A stretch of 64,000 bases of DNA from Micromonospora sp. NBC_01813 (lineage in GTDB: Bacteria > Actinomycetota > Actinomycetes > Mycobacteriales > Micromonosporaceae). The translations under genes and the position numbers were made by a program. Below the pieces are notes generated by a model, which saw only the letters and a list, made by a program, of their open reading frames with translations, was not told where the DNA came from and searched no databases. Positions 1 through 9,619 of this stretch are shown here, piece after piece (position 1 is the stretch's first letter; the number at the start of each line of letters is the position of its first letter). The stretch covers positions 1,304,501 to 1,368,500 of the forward strand of contig NZ_CP109067.1 in assembly GCF_035917335.1 (NCBI RefSeq), read 5' to 3'.

Positions 1-773
1 GCCGGTGAGGATCGCAACCGTCGTCGGCCAGGCGTAGTTGACGGACACGCCGTAGGCTGCACCGGGCCCCGACGGCCGGTGAGGATCGCAACGTCGGCGG
101 CCGCCGTCAGCCGGTCGACGACGGTACGGCTGCACCGGGCCCCGACGGCCGGTGAGGATCGCAACACGCCGTCACACCGGCTGTGGCAGCCGGGCTGGCA
201 TCAGCTGCACCGGGCCCCGACGGCCGGTGAGGATCGCAACTCGAAGTTGCCGGCCATCAGCACCAGGCCGGCGGTCGTGCTGCACCGGGCCCCGACGGCC
301 GGTGAGGATCGCAACATCGACGTACCCCCAATCTGATCATGTCGACGCGCTGCGCTGCACCGGGCCCCGACGGCCGGTGAGGATCGCAACACGGCTGGTG
401 CGCCGCAGATGTCAGGCGTCACCGGTAGCTGCACCGGGCCCCGACGGCCGGTGAGGATCGCAACGAGCGCGTCACCGGCGACCTGGCCCGCTGGCGGCTC
501 GGCTGCACCGGGCCCCGACGGCCGGTGAGGATCGCAACGGCTCGGGTGCCGGCGCGATGTCCGGCCGGCTGTCCGGGCTGCACCGGGCCCCGACGGCCGG
601 TGAGGATCGCAACATCCACCCTGCCGCGCCGAGCAGCACGGCGCCAGTCAGGCTGCACCGGGCCCCGACGGCCGGTGAGGATCGCAACCTGCTCTAGGGC
701 ACGCTCCAGTGTGGTCAAGGACCATGGCTGCACCGGGCCCCGACGGCCGGTGAGGATCGCAACTTGGACGTCA
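1..773 (+). CRISPR. CRISPR array, left segment (10 full repeats plus one edge-truncated repeat)
   Basis: The unit is a 37-bp repeat that begins GCTGCACCGGGC and ends GGATCGCAAC. Full repeats start at 56, 129, 204, 279, 354, 428, 502, 577, 652 and 727; bases 1-18 are the tail of another repeat cut by the window edge. Intact spacers here are 36-38 bp and all differ. Within the repeat, CCGGGCC can pair with GGCCGG around a CCGAC loop with one bulged G, giving a crRNA-precursor hairpin followed by a 3' ATCGCAAC tag. Repeat and spacer length exclude the 28-29-bp type I-E form; the subtype cannot be set without cas genes. The last spacer begins at 764 and is interrupted after 773 by an insertion sequence. 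Confidence 0.98.
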
Positions 774-798
774 GAGGCCGGTTCGCTAGGTCTTGTCC
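774..798 (+). repeat. Left terminal inverted repeat of the IS element
   Basis: Starts GAGGCCGGTTCG and matches the reverse complement of 2101-2125 at 17 of 25 positions. The TCA immediately to its left (771-773) is repeated immediately right of the other end. Confidence 0.85.
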
Positions 799-873
799 AT
801 TGTGGGTTGATCTGATCGTGCGGATGTGAGCGGTGGTCGTAACCGGTGAGGACGTGACCGCGTTGGGTCGATC

Positions 874-1704
874 ATGGGTGAACGCGCGGCGTATCCGAGT
901 GACCTGACCGACGAGCAGTGGGCGGTGATCGGACCGTTCCTGCAGGCGTGGAAGGCCCGCCACCCGTCGGTGTCCGGGCATCAGGGCCGCTACGAGCTGC
1001 GGGAGATCGTGAACGCGATCTTCTACCAGAACCGGACCGGCTGTCAGTGGGCGTACCTGCCACACGACCTGCCGCCGAAGTCCGCGACGTACTACTACTT
1101 CGCCCGGTGGCGTGACGACGGCACCGACCAGGTCGTCCACGACCTGCTGCGGTGCCAGGCACGGGAGAAGGCCGGCCGTACCGAGGACCCGACCGCGGTG
1201 GTGCTGGACACCCAGTCGGTCCGCGTGGCCAACAATGTGCCCGCCGCGACGACCGGCAAGGACGCCGCCAAGAAGGTGCCGGGGCGTAAACGGGGCCTCG
1301 CCGTGGACGCGTTGGGGCTGGTCATCGCGGTCGTGGTCACCGCCGCGTCGGTCACCGACAACGCCATCGGCATCCGGCTGCTCGACCAGGTCGTCGCGCA
1401 CACCCCCACCGTGACCCGCGCATGGGTCGACGCAGGGTTCAAACAGGACATGGCGCTGCACGGCGCCCTGGTCGGCGTCGACGTCGAGGTCGTCAAACGC
1501 TCCGACACCCGGCCCGGGTTCGTACCGGTCCGCAGACGCTGGATCGTCGAACAGACCCTCGGCACCCTGATGCTGCACCGCCGTCTCGTCCGCGAGTACG
1601 AGAGCCGACCGGAGTCCAGCGCGTCACGCACCTGGTGGGCGTCCACCGCGAACCTGGTCCGCCGACTGACCGGCACCAGCACACCCACCTGGCGGCAGCG
1701 GTGA
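874..1704 (+). CDS. IS5-family DDE transposase
   Basis: A 276-residue transposase that should cut and rejoin the ends of the surrounding 1352-bp element. The N-terminal part (YPSDLTDEQW, then RTGCQW about residues 54-59) is the typical IS5 family start (DUF4096-like region). The candidate catalytic triad is D112 in VLDTQS, D186 in AWVDAGF and E226 in WIVEQT. The gene looks intact, with no frameshift. Its TGA stop (1702-1704) overlaps the GTG start of the next ORF (1701), which suggests translational coupling. The start at 874 is the first ATG in frame; no strong ribosome-binding site precedes it. Confidence 0.93.
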   Translation: MGERAAYPSDLTDEQWAVIGPFLQAWKARHPSVSGHQGRYELREIVNAIFYQNRTGCQWAYLPHDLPPKSATYYYFARWRDDGTDQVVHDLLRCQAREKAGRTEDPTAVVLDTQSVRVANNVPAATTGKDAAKKVPGRKRGLAVDALGLVIAVVVTAASVTDNAIGIRLLDQVVAHTPTVTRAWVDAGFKQDMALHGALVGVDVEVVKRSDTRPGFVPVRRRWIVEQTLGTLMLHRRLVREYESRPESSASRTWWASTANLVRRLTGTSTPTWRQR

Positions 1705-2108
1705 ACCTCACCACGGTCCTCGACCTGATCGCCCACCAGGAGGCCACCGCCGGCCAGACAGCCGACCGGCTACGCGAGCAGATCGCCACACTCACCGCCG
1801 AACTCGGCCGCGTCGACAGCGAACTGGCCGCCCTGGCGACCACCCGCACCACGCTGCGCACGCTCGCCGCCGCCGAGTTCACCGCCGACGACCCGACGAT
1901 CGCCAGCACCCCCTACCAGCAGATCCTGGAAGTCCTCGCCGCCACACCCTCCGGGATGCGGGCGAAGGGCATCTGCCTCGCGCTCGGCGTCGAGCCCTCA
2001 CCGAAGCACGTCGAAGGCACCCGCGCGAAGCTCAAACGGATGGTCAACCGCCGGGTCCTCACCGAAGACGAACCCGGAGTGTTCACTCTCGCCCCGAAAA
2101 GGACGTAA
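1701..2108 (+). CDS. IS-encoded accessory protein, unknown function
   Basis: A 135-residue protein whose GTG start overlaps the transposase stop in a GTGA arrangement. Residues about 15-60 are rich in A, E, Q, R, L and T in a heptad-like pattern and probably form a coiled coil. The C-terminal half (about 75-135) looks like a small winged-helix or helix-turn-helix fold: QQILEVLAATPSGMRAKGI, then VEGTRAKLKRMVNRRVL, then an EPGVFTLA wing. It ends 17 bp inside the right end of the element, so it belongs to the IS and not to the CRISPR locus. A DNA-binding or regulatory role in transposition is an inference only. Confidence 0.75.
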   Translation: MNLTTVLDLIAHQEATAGQTADRLREQIATLTAELGRVDSELAALATTRTTLRTLAAAEFTADDPTIASTPYQQILEVLAATPSGMRAKGICLALGVEPSPKHVEGTRAKLKRMVNRRVLTEDEPGVFTLAPKRT

Positions 2109-2125
2109 TCTTCCGAACTGCCCTC
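2101..2125 (-). repeat. Right terminal inverted repeat of the IS element
   Basis: Read on the minus strand it starts GAGGGCAGTTCGG and pairs with the left end at 774-798. It overlaps the last codons of the accessory ORF. TCA at 2126-2128 is the second copy of the target duplication. Confidence 0.85.
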
Positions 2126-5100
2126 TCAGGTCACGCTGTCGTCCGCGCTGGCCCGCTGCACCGGGCCCCGACGGCCGGTGAGGATCGCAACTGTCCTTCG
2201 TAGACTTGGGGAGCCGTACGAGGATGCGCTGCACCGGGCCCCGACGGCCGGTGAGGATCGCAACGACCGTGCCCGGAAGATTGGTGCCGTCCGCGACCGT
2301 GCTGCACCGAGCCCCGACGGCCGGTGAGGATCGCAACAACGCGATGGTAGCTCTCAACACATTCTTGGCGGTGCTGCACCGGGCCCCGACGGCCGGTGAG
2401 GATCGCAACCCTCCCGCCTCCACCATCCCGCGTGCTCACACCACGCGCTGCACCGGGCCCCGACGGCCGGTGAGGATCGCAACGACTGCTCAGGCCTGGC
2501 GGTCTACGCGATCCGGCAGGGCTGCACCGGGCCCCGACGGCCGGTGAGGATCGCAACGGGGCACCGAAAGGATAGTGCGACCCGTGCGAGTTGCTGCACC
2601 GGGCCCCGACGGCCGGTGAGGATCGCAACGCTGAGCGGCCCATGAAGAGCACCTCGCCCAGGGCGGGCTGCACCGGGCCCCGACGGCCGGTGAGGATCGC
2701 AACTCCGGGTCGGCGGGTGGCTTTGCGGCGGTGTCGGCGAGCTGCACCGGGCCCCGACGGCCGGTGAGGATCGCAACTCAGGTGGCCGCCGCCGTACCGT
2801 CCAGCGCGCGGTGGGCTGCACCGGGCCCCGACGGCCGGTGAGGATCGCAACGTCCTCGCTGCGCGTGTCTGGGGTTGAGGTGGGGGGCTGCACCGGGCCC
2901 CGACGGCCGGTGAGGATCGCAACGGTTGGGGGACTGCGGTGCTCCCCAGTGGCACCGGCGCGCTGCACCGGGCCCCGACGGCCGGTGAGGATCGCAACAC
3001 GCGTGGGACCGCAGGGCTTCCTACCTCGCCAGTCGCTGCACCGGGCCCCGACGGCCGGTGAGGATCGCAACGCCCTGTTCGAGGTCTTCGTCATCGGCCA
3101 GATCTTGTGCTGCACCGGGCCCCGACGGCCGGTGAGGATCGCAACGCCGCCGCATCCAGTGGTGCTGCTGCGATCGACGCTGGCTGCACCGGGCCCCGAC
3201 GGCCGGTGAGGATCGCAACCTCGGCCTCGTCACCGCGTTCGGGCTCGACCTGACCGGGCTGCACCGGGCCCCGACGGCCGGTGAGGATCGCAACTAAGGC
3301 TATGCCACAGAGACTTGGGTCATGACACAGCTGCACCGGGCCCCGACGGCCGGTGAGGATCGCAACCACGACCAGAGGAGGAGTCTTGACCACACCACCT
3401 ACCGAGCTGCACCGGGCCCCGACGGCCGGTGAGGATCGCAACCAGCGACACCACCGACAGCGTGCCCTGCGGGATGAAAGCTGCACCGGGCCCCGACGGC
3501 CGGTGAGGATCGCAACGTCGGGCTTCGGTACGGCGTCGCTGACCACGCCGGTCGCTGCACCGGGCCCCGACGGCCGGTGAGGATCGCAACTGCGCGTGCT
3601 GAATCACGACGCTGCCGGCGGTGGCACCGCTGCACCGGGCCCCGACGGCCGGTGAGGATCGCAACCGGCTTGGCAACCCCACACGTCGGGATCTGTTCGA
3701 GGCTGCACCGGGCCCCGACGGCCGGTGAGGATCGCAACGGCCGCGCGTCCGGTGGCATCGTCGGCGCCGATCATGCTGCACCGGGCCCCGACGGCCGGTG
3801 AGGATCGCAACTCCGTGTCGGCGATCTTGTTGTCGAGGGCGGCCAACCGCTGCACCGGGCCCCGACGGCCGGTGAGGATCGCAACAACGACAACACGTTG
3901 GAGACCGTACGCAAGATGGAGGAGCTGCACCGGGCCCCGACGGCCGGTGAGGATCGCAACGGCCAGAGGACACAGGACAGCGCGTACGCGAGCAGGCTGC
4001 ACCGGGCCCCGACGGCCGGTGAGGATCGCAACGGAACGGTCCGCGTCAGCAGCACCGACACCGCCAGGTCGCTGCACCGGGCCCCGACGGCCGGTGAGGA
4101 TCGCAACGGATCCCGATCCGGCGGAGCGGATGCGTCCTGCCGGATGCTGCACCGGGCCCCGACGGCCGGTGAGGATCGCAACAGCGGCGAGCGCGAAGGC
4201 GACGGGGGAGCCGTTCCGGTGCTGCACCGGGCCCCGACGGCCGGTGAGGATCGCAACGTCCTCGCTGCGCGTGTCTGGGGTTGAGGTGGGGGGCTGCACC
4301 GGGCCCCGACGGCCGGTGAGGATCGCAACACCGACGTCGAATGGAAGCCGTGGGTGTCGATCTCGCTGCACCGGGCCCCGACGGCCGGTGAGGATCGCAA
4401 CACCGAGTCGGAGCAGGTAGCGATCATGGCCGGGCCGAGCTGCACCGGGCCCCGACGGCCGGTGAGGATCGCAACTCGCATCAGGTCGTGGATCAGCCTC
4501 GCCCAGGCTGTTTGCTGCACCGGGCCCCGACGGCCGGTGAGGATCGCAACACAAGAAGAAGCCGCTGGTGGCCGAAACCATCCGGCGGGCTGCACCGGGC
4601 CCCGACGGCCGGTGAGGATCGCAACGCCGACGGCGGCATCAGCTGGTCCGGCCTCCACTGGTGCTGCACCGGGCCCCGACGGCCGGTGAGGATCGCAACA
4701 CCGCCGCGTACGACGATGGCGCATACGAGCTGGCCCGCTGCACCGGGCCCCGACGGCCGGTGAGGATCGCAACTCGTACCGCCGAGTCCCGGCAGGCAGA
4801 CGCCGATTTCGCTGCACCGGGCCCCGACGGCCGGTGAGGATCGCAACGTCGAGACCTGCGCCGCGCTGCGCCGCCTGGCCGCGCTGCACCGGGCCCCGAC
4901 GGCCGGTGAGGATCGCAACCCACCACCGGGCAGTGCTGGCGAGCCAACGCGCCCGGTCGCTGCACCGGGCCCCGACGGCCGGTGAGGATCGCAACGTCGA
5001 AGTCGCGGTCGAACCGGATCGCGTCGCAGTCCCGCTGCACCGGGCCCCGACGGCCGGTGAGGATCGCAACAGTCTCGAATTGTCGAAACGGATCTCTGGG

Positions 5101-5520
5101 CTCCAACGAGCTGCACCGGGCCCCGACGGCCGGTGAGGATCGCAACTGCGTCGGGTCGAACGCGTTCGTCGTCTCCTGCGCCGGCTGCACCGGGCCCCGA
5201 CGGCCGGTGAGGATCGCAACGCGGGCATGGTGATCTCCTCGGGTCGCACCGTCGAGTAGATGCTGCACCGGGCCCCGACGGCCGGTGAGGATCGCACAAC
5301 TGGGCGGCCGTCCACGCGGTCGTCTCGACGACGTACCGCTGCACCGGGCCCCGACGGCCGGTGAGGATCGCAACCTGCTGACGCTGGAGGCCCAGTCGCG
5401 GCCACGGATGGGCTGCACCGGGCCCCGGGCCGGTGAGGATCGCAACAGCGCCTTGGGTCGCCGCCTTGGATCGACCGTCATCAGCTGCACCGGGCCCCGA
5501 CGGCCGGTGAGGATCGCAAC
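2126..5520 (+). CRISPR. CRISPR array, right segment (46 repeats), ending at the trailer end
   Basis: Same 37-bp repeat as the left segment, at 46 positions from 2155 to a last copy at 5484-5520, with 45 spacers of 35-41 bp. The piece before the first repeat (2129-2154) is the right half of the spacer split by the IS. Three repeats are imperfect: 2301-2337 has A for G at position 10, 5262-5300 has two extra bases near its 3' end (GATCGCACAAC), and 5412-5446 lacks two bases in the middle. Two of these lie in the last four repeats, which marks the right side as the older end. The spacer at 2852-2886 is identical to the one at 4258-4292. No repeat follows 5520. Confidence 0.98.
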
Positions 5521-5894
5521 GCCCGGTGAAGCATCATCTGCGGCCGTCGCAAGGAGCTCGCGCCCGAGGCGAGCTCCTGTGGCATCGACGCTGCGCCGGC
5601 CTCCGTGTTCGGCGAGGATGACGACGTCACGATGCCCGGGTCGAGTGCCGGCGATCGCACGCAGGCTGCACCCGTACCCGAGCAGTTCCTACCCTGCGTT
5701 CGCGCGTTCCTTGCTCGCCTCGGCGAAATCGTCGGCCGGAGACCGGAAGTGATCGCGGCGTTGCGCCCGAATGCCTGGTGGGGGCCGGGCTGACCGTCGG
5801 GTGGCCGGCGCGCGCCGTGGCGGTGCGGCTGGGGCGGTATGCCGGTCGGTATCTTTGCTGATTGGGCGGTCCCGCCGCCCAGACCGGGGGACCC
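5521..5894. other. Intergenic region between CRISPR array and ABC exporter
   Basis: About 370 bp without a convincing gene. It contains a strong hairpin at 5552-5578 just after the array. A 62-codon open frame at 5605-5793 has no recognisable motif or good ribosome-binding site and is probably chance. The stretch before 5895 should hold the exporter promoter; I could not identify a clear -10/-35 pair. A GGGGGAC stretch lies just upstream of the ATG at 5895. Confidence 0.6.
5552..5578 (+). terminator. Hairpin at the end of the CRISPR array, probable terminator
   Basis: A perfect 10-bp inverted repeat, AGGAGCTCGC and GCGAGCTCCT, around a 7-base loop, 31 bp after the last CRISPR repeat. It has no T tract, which is common for terminators of high-GC actinobacteria. 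It would stop the pre-crRNA transcript coming from the left. The role is inferred from position and structure. Confidence 0.6.
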
Positions 5895-7646
5895 ATGCTG
5901 ATCAGACTTCTGCGGCGCCACCTGCGACCCTACGGCCGGCCGATCGCCATCGTGGTGCTGCTGCAACTCGTCGGCACGATCGCCTCGCTCTACCTGCCCA
6001 GTCTCAACGGCGACCTCATCGACCGGGGCATCGCCGTCGGGGACACCGGGCACATTCTGCGGGTCGGCGGCTGGATGCTGGTCGTCACCGCCATCCAGAT
6101 CGGCTGCTCCATCGCCGCCGTCTTCTACGGTGCGCGTACCGCGATGGCGTTCGGTCGTGACGTGCGCTCGGCGGTCTTCCACCAGGTCGGGCGGTTCTCC
6201 GCGCGGGAGGTCGGCCAGTTCGGCGCGCCCTCGCTGATCACCCGCACCACCAACGACGTCCAGCAGGTGCAGATGCTGGTCGTGCTCACGTTCACGATGC
6301 TGGTCGTCGCCCCGATCATGTGCGTCGGTGGCATCATCATGGCGTTGCGGGAGGACTTCGGGCTGTCCTGGCTGATGGTGGTCAGTGTGCCGGTCCTCGG
6401 CGTTGCGGTGAGTTTGATCGTGCGTCGGATGGTGCCGCTGTTCCGGGCGATGCAGACCAGGATCGACGCCGTCAACCGGGTGCTGCGTGAGCAGATCACC
6501 GGCGTACGGGTGGTGCGGGCGTTCGTGCGGGAGCCGTACGAGACCGAGCGCTTCGGCATCGCCAACGCGGAGCTGACCGCGACCGCGCTGCGGGCCGGCC
6601 GGCTGATGGCGTTGTTTTTCCCGGTGGTGATGTTGGTGTTGAACGTCTCCAGCGTGGCCGTGCTCTGGTTCGGTGCCGGTCGGGTCGACTCCGGGCAGAT
6701 CGAAATCGGCTCGCTGACCGCTTTCCTGAGCTACCTGATGCAGATCCTGATGTCGGTGATGATGGCGACGTTCATGCTGATGATGGTGCCCCGAGCGGCG
6801 GTCTCCGCCGAGCGGATCACCGAGGTTCTCGACACCGAGTCGTCGGTGCTGCCGCCCACCGGGCCGACGGCCGGTCCGGCACTGCCGGATGGGCAGCCGG
6901 TCCGCGCCGACCTGGAGTTCCGCGCGGTCACCTTCCAGTATCCGGGTGCGGCGGCACCGGTGCTGCGGGACATCACCCTGCGGGCGGGGGCCGGCACCAC
7001 CACCGCGATCATCGGTAGCACCGGCGCGGGCAAGACGACTCTGCTGTCGATGGTGCCCCGGCTCTTCGACGCCACCGCCGGGACGGTGCTCGTCGACGGG
7101 GTCGACGTCCGGGAGTTCGACCTGGACCTGCTGCGGCGTCGGATCGGGGTGGTGCCGCAGCGGCCGTACCTGTTCACCGGCACGGTCGCCAGCAACCTGC
7201 GGTACGGCCGACCGGAGGCCACCGACGAGGAGCTGTGGGCGGCGCTGGAGGTGGCGCAGGCCCGGGACTTCGTCGAGCGGATGCCCGGCGGCCTGGCCGC
7301 GTCGATCGCCCAGGGCGGCACCAACGTCTCCGGTGGTCAGCGACAACGGCTGGCGATCGCCCGCGCGGTGGTCCGAAGACCGGAGATCTACCTGTTCGAC
7401 GACTCGTTCTCCGCCCTCGATCTGGGCACCGATGCTCGGTTGCGGGCCGCGTTGCGGCCGGTCACCGTCGACGCCGCCGTCGTGATCGTCGCCCAGCGGG
7501 TTTCGACGATCATCGACGCCGACCAGATCGTCGTACTGGAGAACGGGGCGATCGTCGGTGTCGGCCGGCACGCCGAGCTGCTCGCCGACTGTCCCACGTA
7601 CGCCGAGATCGTGGCGTCCCAACTCACCGTGGGGGTGGGCGCGTGA
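5895..7646 (+). CDS. ABC exporter half-transporter, subunit 1
   Basis: A 583-residue multidrug or lipid exporter half of the MsbA/LmrCD type, acting in the cytoplasmic membrane. Residues about 1-300 are a six-helix transmembrane domain with the usual coupling region ([11 protein letters not shown]). The nucleotide-binding domain has Walker [10 protein letters not shown] (about 373-381), signature VSGGQRQ (about 477) and Walker B YLFDDSFS (about 498). Aspartate replaces the usual catalytic glutamate after Walker B, so this half contributes a degenerate ATP site, as is known for heterodimeric exporters. The ATG at 5895 is preferred over an in-frame start at 5862 because it follows GGGGGAC and begins directly at the first helix. 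The stop overlaps the GTG of the partner gene. Confidence 0.93.
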   Translation: MLIRLLRRHLRPYGRPIAIVVLLQLVGTIASLYLPSLNGDLIDRGIAVGDTGHILRVGGWMLVVTAIQIGCSIAAVFYGARTAMAFGRDVRSAVFHQVGRFSAREVGQFGAPSLITRTTNDVQQVQMLVVLTFTMLVVAPIMCVGGIIMALREDFGLSWLMVVSVPVLGVAVSLIVRRMVPLFRAMQTRIDAVNRVLREQITGVRVVRAFVREPYETERFGIANAELTATALRAGRLMALFFPVVMLVLNVSSVAVLWFGAGRVDSGQIEIGSLTAFLSYLMQILMSVMMATFMLMMVPRAAVSAERITEVLDTESSVLPPTGPTAGPALPDGQPVRADLEFRAVTFQYPGAAAPVLRDITLRAGAGTTTAIIGSTGAGKTTLLSMVPRLFDATAGTVLVDGVDVREFDLDLLRRRIGVVPQRPYLFTGTVASNLRYGRPEATDEELWAALEVAQARDFVERMPGGLAASIAQGGTNVSGGQRQRLAIARAVVRRPEIYLFDDSFSALDLGTDARLRAALRPVTVDAAVVIVAQRVSTIIDADQIVVLENGAIVGVGRHAELLADCPTYAEIVASQLTVGVGA

Positions 7647-9619
7647 GTAGCTCCCCGGCACCTGAGCAACGGACCCCGGAACGGTTGCCGGCTGCGGCAG
7701 CTCGGCGCGGCGGCGGACCGCCGTGGATGAACGCCGGGCAGCCGGCCGAGAAGTCGATGAACTTCGGCCCCTCGGCGCGCCGGCTACTCGGCCGGCTGCG
7801 TCCGTACCGGTGGCAGTTGGTGGGGATTGTCGCGCTCGCCGTGGCGAGCGTGGCGCTGATGGTGGTCGGACCCCTGATCCTCGGCCACGCCACCGACCTG
7901 ATCTTCTCCGGTGTGCTCGGCGCCCGGCTGCCCGACGGGCTCACCACCGACGAGGCGGTCGCCCAGGCGCGCGCCGCCGGCAACGACACCCTCGCCGACC
8001 TGCTGGCCCGGGGCCGGGTGGTGCCCGGCGTGGGCATCGACTTCACCCGACTCGGTCAGGTGCTCGCCTGGGCGTTGGGCCTCTACATCGCCGCGAGCCT
8101 GCTCTCCTGGTTGCAGGGTTACCTGCTCAACGGCGTCGTGCAGCGGGCCGTGCTGCGGCTGCGGGCCGAGGTGGAGGAGAAGCTGCACCGGCTGCCGCTG
8201 CCCTACTTCGACCGCCAGCCCCGGGGCGAGCTGCTCAGCCGGGTCACCAACGACATCGACAACATTTCGCAGAGCCTCCAGCAGACCCTCAGTCAGCTGC
8301 TGACGTCGCTGCTCACCGTGGTCGGCGTACTGGTGATGATGGTCTGGATCTCGCCGTTGCTGGCGATCGTCGCGCTGCTCGCGGTGCCGCTGTCGGTGTT
8401 GGTGACCCAGCAGATCGCGAAGCGTTCGCAAAAGTTGTTCATCGCACAGTGGACGCACACCGGTGAGCTGAACGGGCAGATCGAGGAGGCGTTCACCGGC
8501 CACGAGCTGGTCAAGGTCTTCGGCCGTCAGGGTGAGGTGGAGGCCACCTTCGCCGCCAAGAACGACGAACTGTTCCGGGCCAGCTTCGGTGCCCAGTTCG
8601 TGTCGGGCATCATCATGCCGTCGATGATGTTCATCGGGAACCTCAGCTACGTCGCCATCGCGGTGGTCGGCGGGCTGCGGGTCACCTCCGGGCAGCTCAG
8701 CCTCGGCGACGTGCAGGCGTTCATCCAGTACTCCCGGCAGTTCACCCAGCCACTGACCCAGGTCGCCTCGATGGCCAACCTGCTGCAGTCCGGGGTGGCG
8801 TCCGCCGAACGGGTCTTCGACCTGCTCGACGCGCCGGAGCAGACCCCGGACCCGGACCCGGCGGCGCGGCTCGACCGCCCGCACGGCCGGGTCGAGTTCG
8901 AGGCCGTCTCCTTCCGGTACGCCCCGGACCAGCCGCTGATCGACGATCTTTCCCTGGTGGCCGAGCCGGGCCAGACGGTGGCGATCGTCGGTCCCACCGG
9001 GGCCGGCAAGACCACCCTGGTCAACCTGATCCTGCGCTTCTACGAACTGGACGCCGGTCGGATCACCCTGGACGGGGTGGACGTCACCACGTTGCGCCGG
9101 GCCGACCTGCGCGGCCAGGTCGGCATGGTGCTGCAGGACACCTGGCTGTTCGGCGGCACCATCCGGGACAACATCGCGTACGGCAACCCGGACGCCAGCG
9201 AGGCGGAGATCCTGCGGGCCGCGCAGGCCACCTTCGTGGACCGGTTCGTCCGCAGCCTGCCCGACGGCTACGACACCGTCCTGGACGAGGAAGGCAGCAA
9301 CGTCAGCGCCGGCGAGAAACAGCTGATCACCATCGCCCGCGCCTTCCTGTCCGACCCGTCGCTGCTGATCCTCGACGAGGCGACGAGTTCGGTGGACACC
9401 CGTACCGAGGTGTTGTTGCAGCAGGCGATGGCGGCGCTGCGTGCCGACCGGACCAGTTTCGTGATCGCCCACCGGCTCTCCACGATCCGCGACGCCCACC
9501 TGATCCTGGTGCTCGACGGTGGCCGGATCGTCGAGCAGGGCAGCCATCCGCAGCTGCTCGCGGCGGGCGGGGCGTACCGGCAGCTTCACGACGCGCAGTT
9601 CGCCGGGGCCGCCGACTAG
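7643..9619 (+). CDS. ABC exporter half-transporter, subunit 2
   Basis: A 658-residue partner of the preceding gene, starting at a GTG that overlaps its TGA (GTGA). Order: a proline- and arginine-rich cytoplasmic tail (about 1-40), a six-helix membrane domain with an inserted loop of about 60 residues between the first two helices, then a nucleotide-binding domain. Walker A is GPTGAGKTT (about 449-457) and Walker B with a true catalytic glutamate is LLILDEATS (about 573). The signature motif reads VSAGEKQ instead of LSGGQ. The normal Walker B here and the degenerate one in subunit 1 complement each other, which supports an asymmetric heterodimer. The substrate is unknown. The TAG stop (9617-9619) shares a CTAG with the stop of the convergent gene. 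Confidence 0.93.
   Translation: MSSSPAPEQRTPERLPAAAARRGGGPPWMNAGQPAEKSMNFGPSARRLLGRLRPYRWQLVGIVALAVASVALMVVGPLILGHATDLIFSGVLGARLPDGLTTDEAVAQARAAGNDTLADLLARGRVVPGVGIDFTRLGQVLAWALGLYIAASLLSWLQGYLLNGVVQRAVLRLRAEVEEKLHRLPLPYFDRQPRGELLSRVTNDIDNISQSLQQTLSQLLTSLLTVVGVLVMMVWISPLLAIVALLAVPLSVLVTQQIAKRSQKLFIAQWTHTGELNGQIEEAFTGHELVKVFGRQGEVEATFAAKNDELFRASFGAQFVSGIIMPSMMFIGNLSYVAIAVVGGLRVTSGQLSLGDVQAFIQYSRQFTQPLTQVASMANLLQSGVASAERVFDLLDAPEQTPDPDPAARLDRPHGRVEFEAVSFRYAPDQPLIDDLSLVAEPGQTVAIVGPTGAGKTTLVNLILRFYELDAGRITLDGVDVTTLRRADLRGQVGMVLQDTWLFGGTIRDNIAYGNPDASEAEILRAAQATFVDRFVRSLPDGYDTVLDEEGSNVSAGEKQLITIARAFLSDPSLLILDEATSSVDTRTEVLLQQAMAALRADRTSFVIAHRLSTIRDAHLILVLDGGRIVEQGSHPQLLAAGGAYRQLHDAQFAGAAD

Larger units (their letters stand above)
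774..2125 (+). mobile_element. IS5-family insertion sequence inserted inside a CRISPR spacer
   Basis: The 1352-bp element carries a DDE transposase and a second, overlapping ORF. Its ends form an imperfect 25-bp inverted repeat (774-798 against 2101-2125, 17 of 25 matching by my alignment), each starting GAGG. It is flanked by a direct TCA on both sides (771-773 and 2126-2128), a target duplication of the TNA form known for part of the IS5 family. Deleting the element and one TCA joins 764-773 to 2129-2154 into a 36-bp spacer, a normal length for this array, which independently confirms the boundaries. Confidence 0.93.

Noticed and set aside
2101-2110. Right end of the IS placed at a TA near 2110
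   Set aside because: This gave weaker inverted repeats and a joined spacer of about 70 bp. The TCA/GAGG boundaries give a 36-bp spacer and better matching ends.
3771-5405. Long open frames on both strands across the CRISPR array with repeated peptides such as HRAPTAGEDRN
   Set aside because: They arise because the 37-bp repeat lacks stops in most frames. The repeated peptide is just the translated repeat; no start signal or protein character is present.
1-5520. Possibility that spacers target genes inside this window (self-targeting)
   Set aside because: Reading the spacers by eye I found no long match to the window outside the array. An exact search could still find one, so this is not excluded.
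5605-5793. 62-codon ORF between the CRISPR array and the ABC exporter, considered as a small cas- or toxin-like gene
   Set aside because: No ribosome-binding site, no motif, and the codon pattern is not coding-like; more likely promoter region.
5481-7661. 726-codon open frame on the minus strand
   Set aside because: Antisense to the ABC exporter subunit 1, His/Arg/Gln-rich and without motifs. It is a GC-driven shadow of the real gene.
7784-9589. 601-codon open frame on the minus strand
   Set aside because: Antisense to ABC exporter subunit 2, which has all expected ABC motifs; the minus frame has none.
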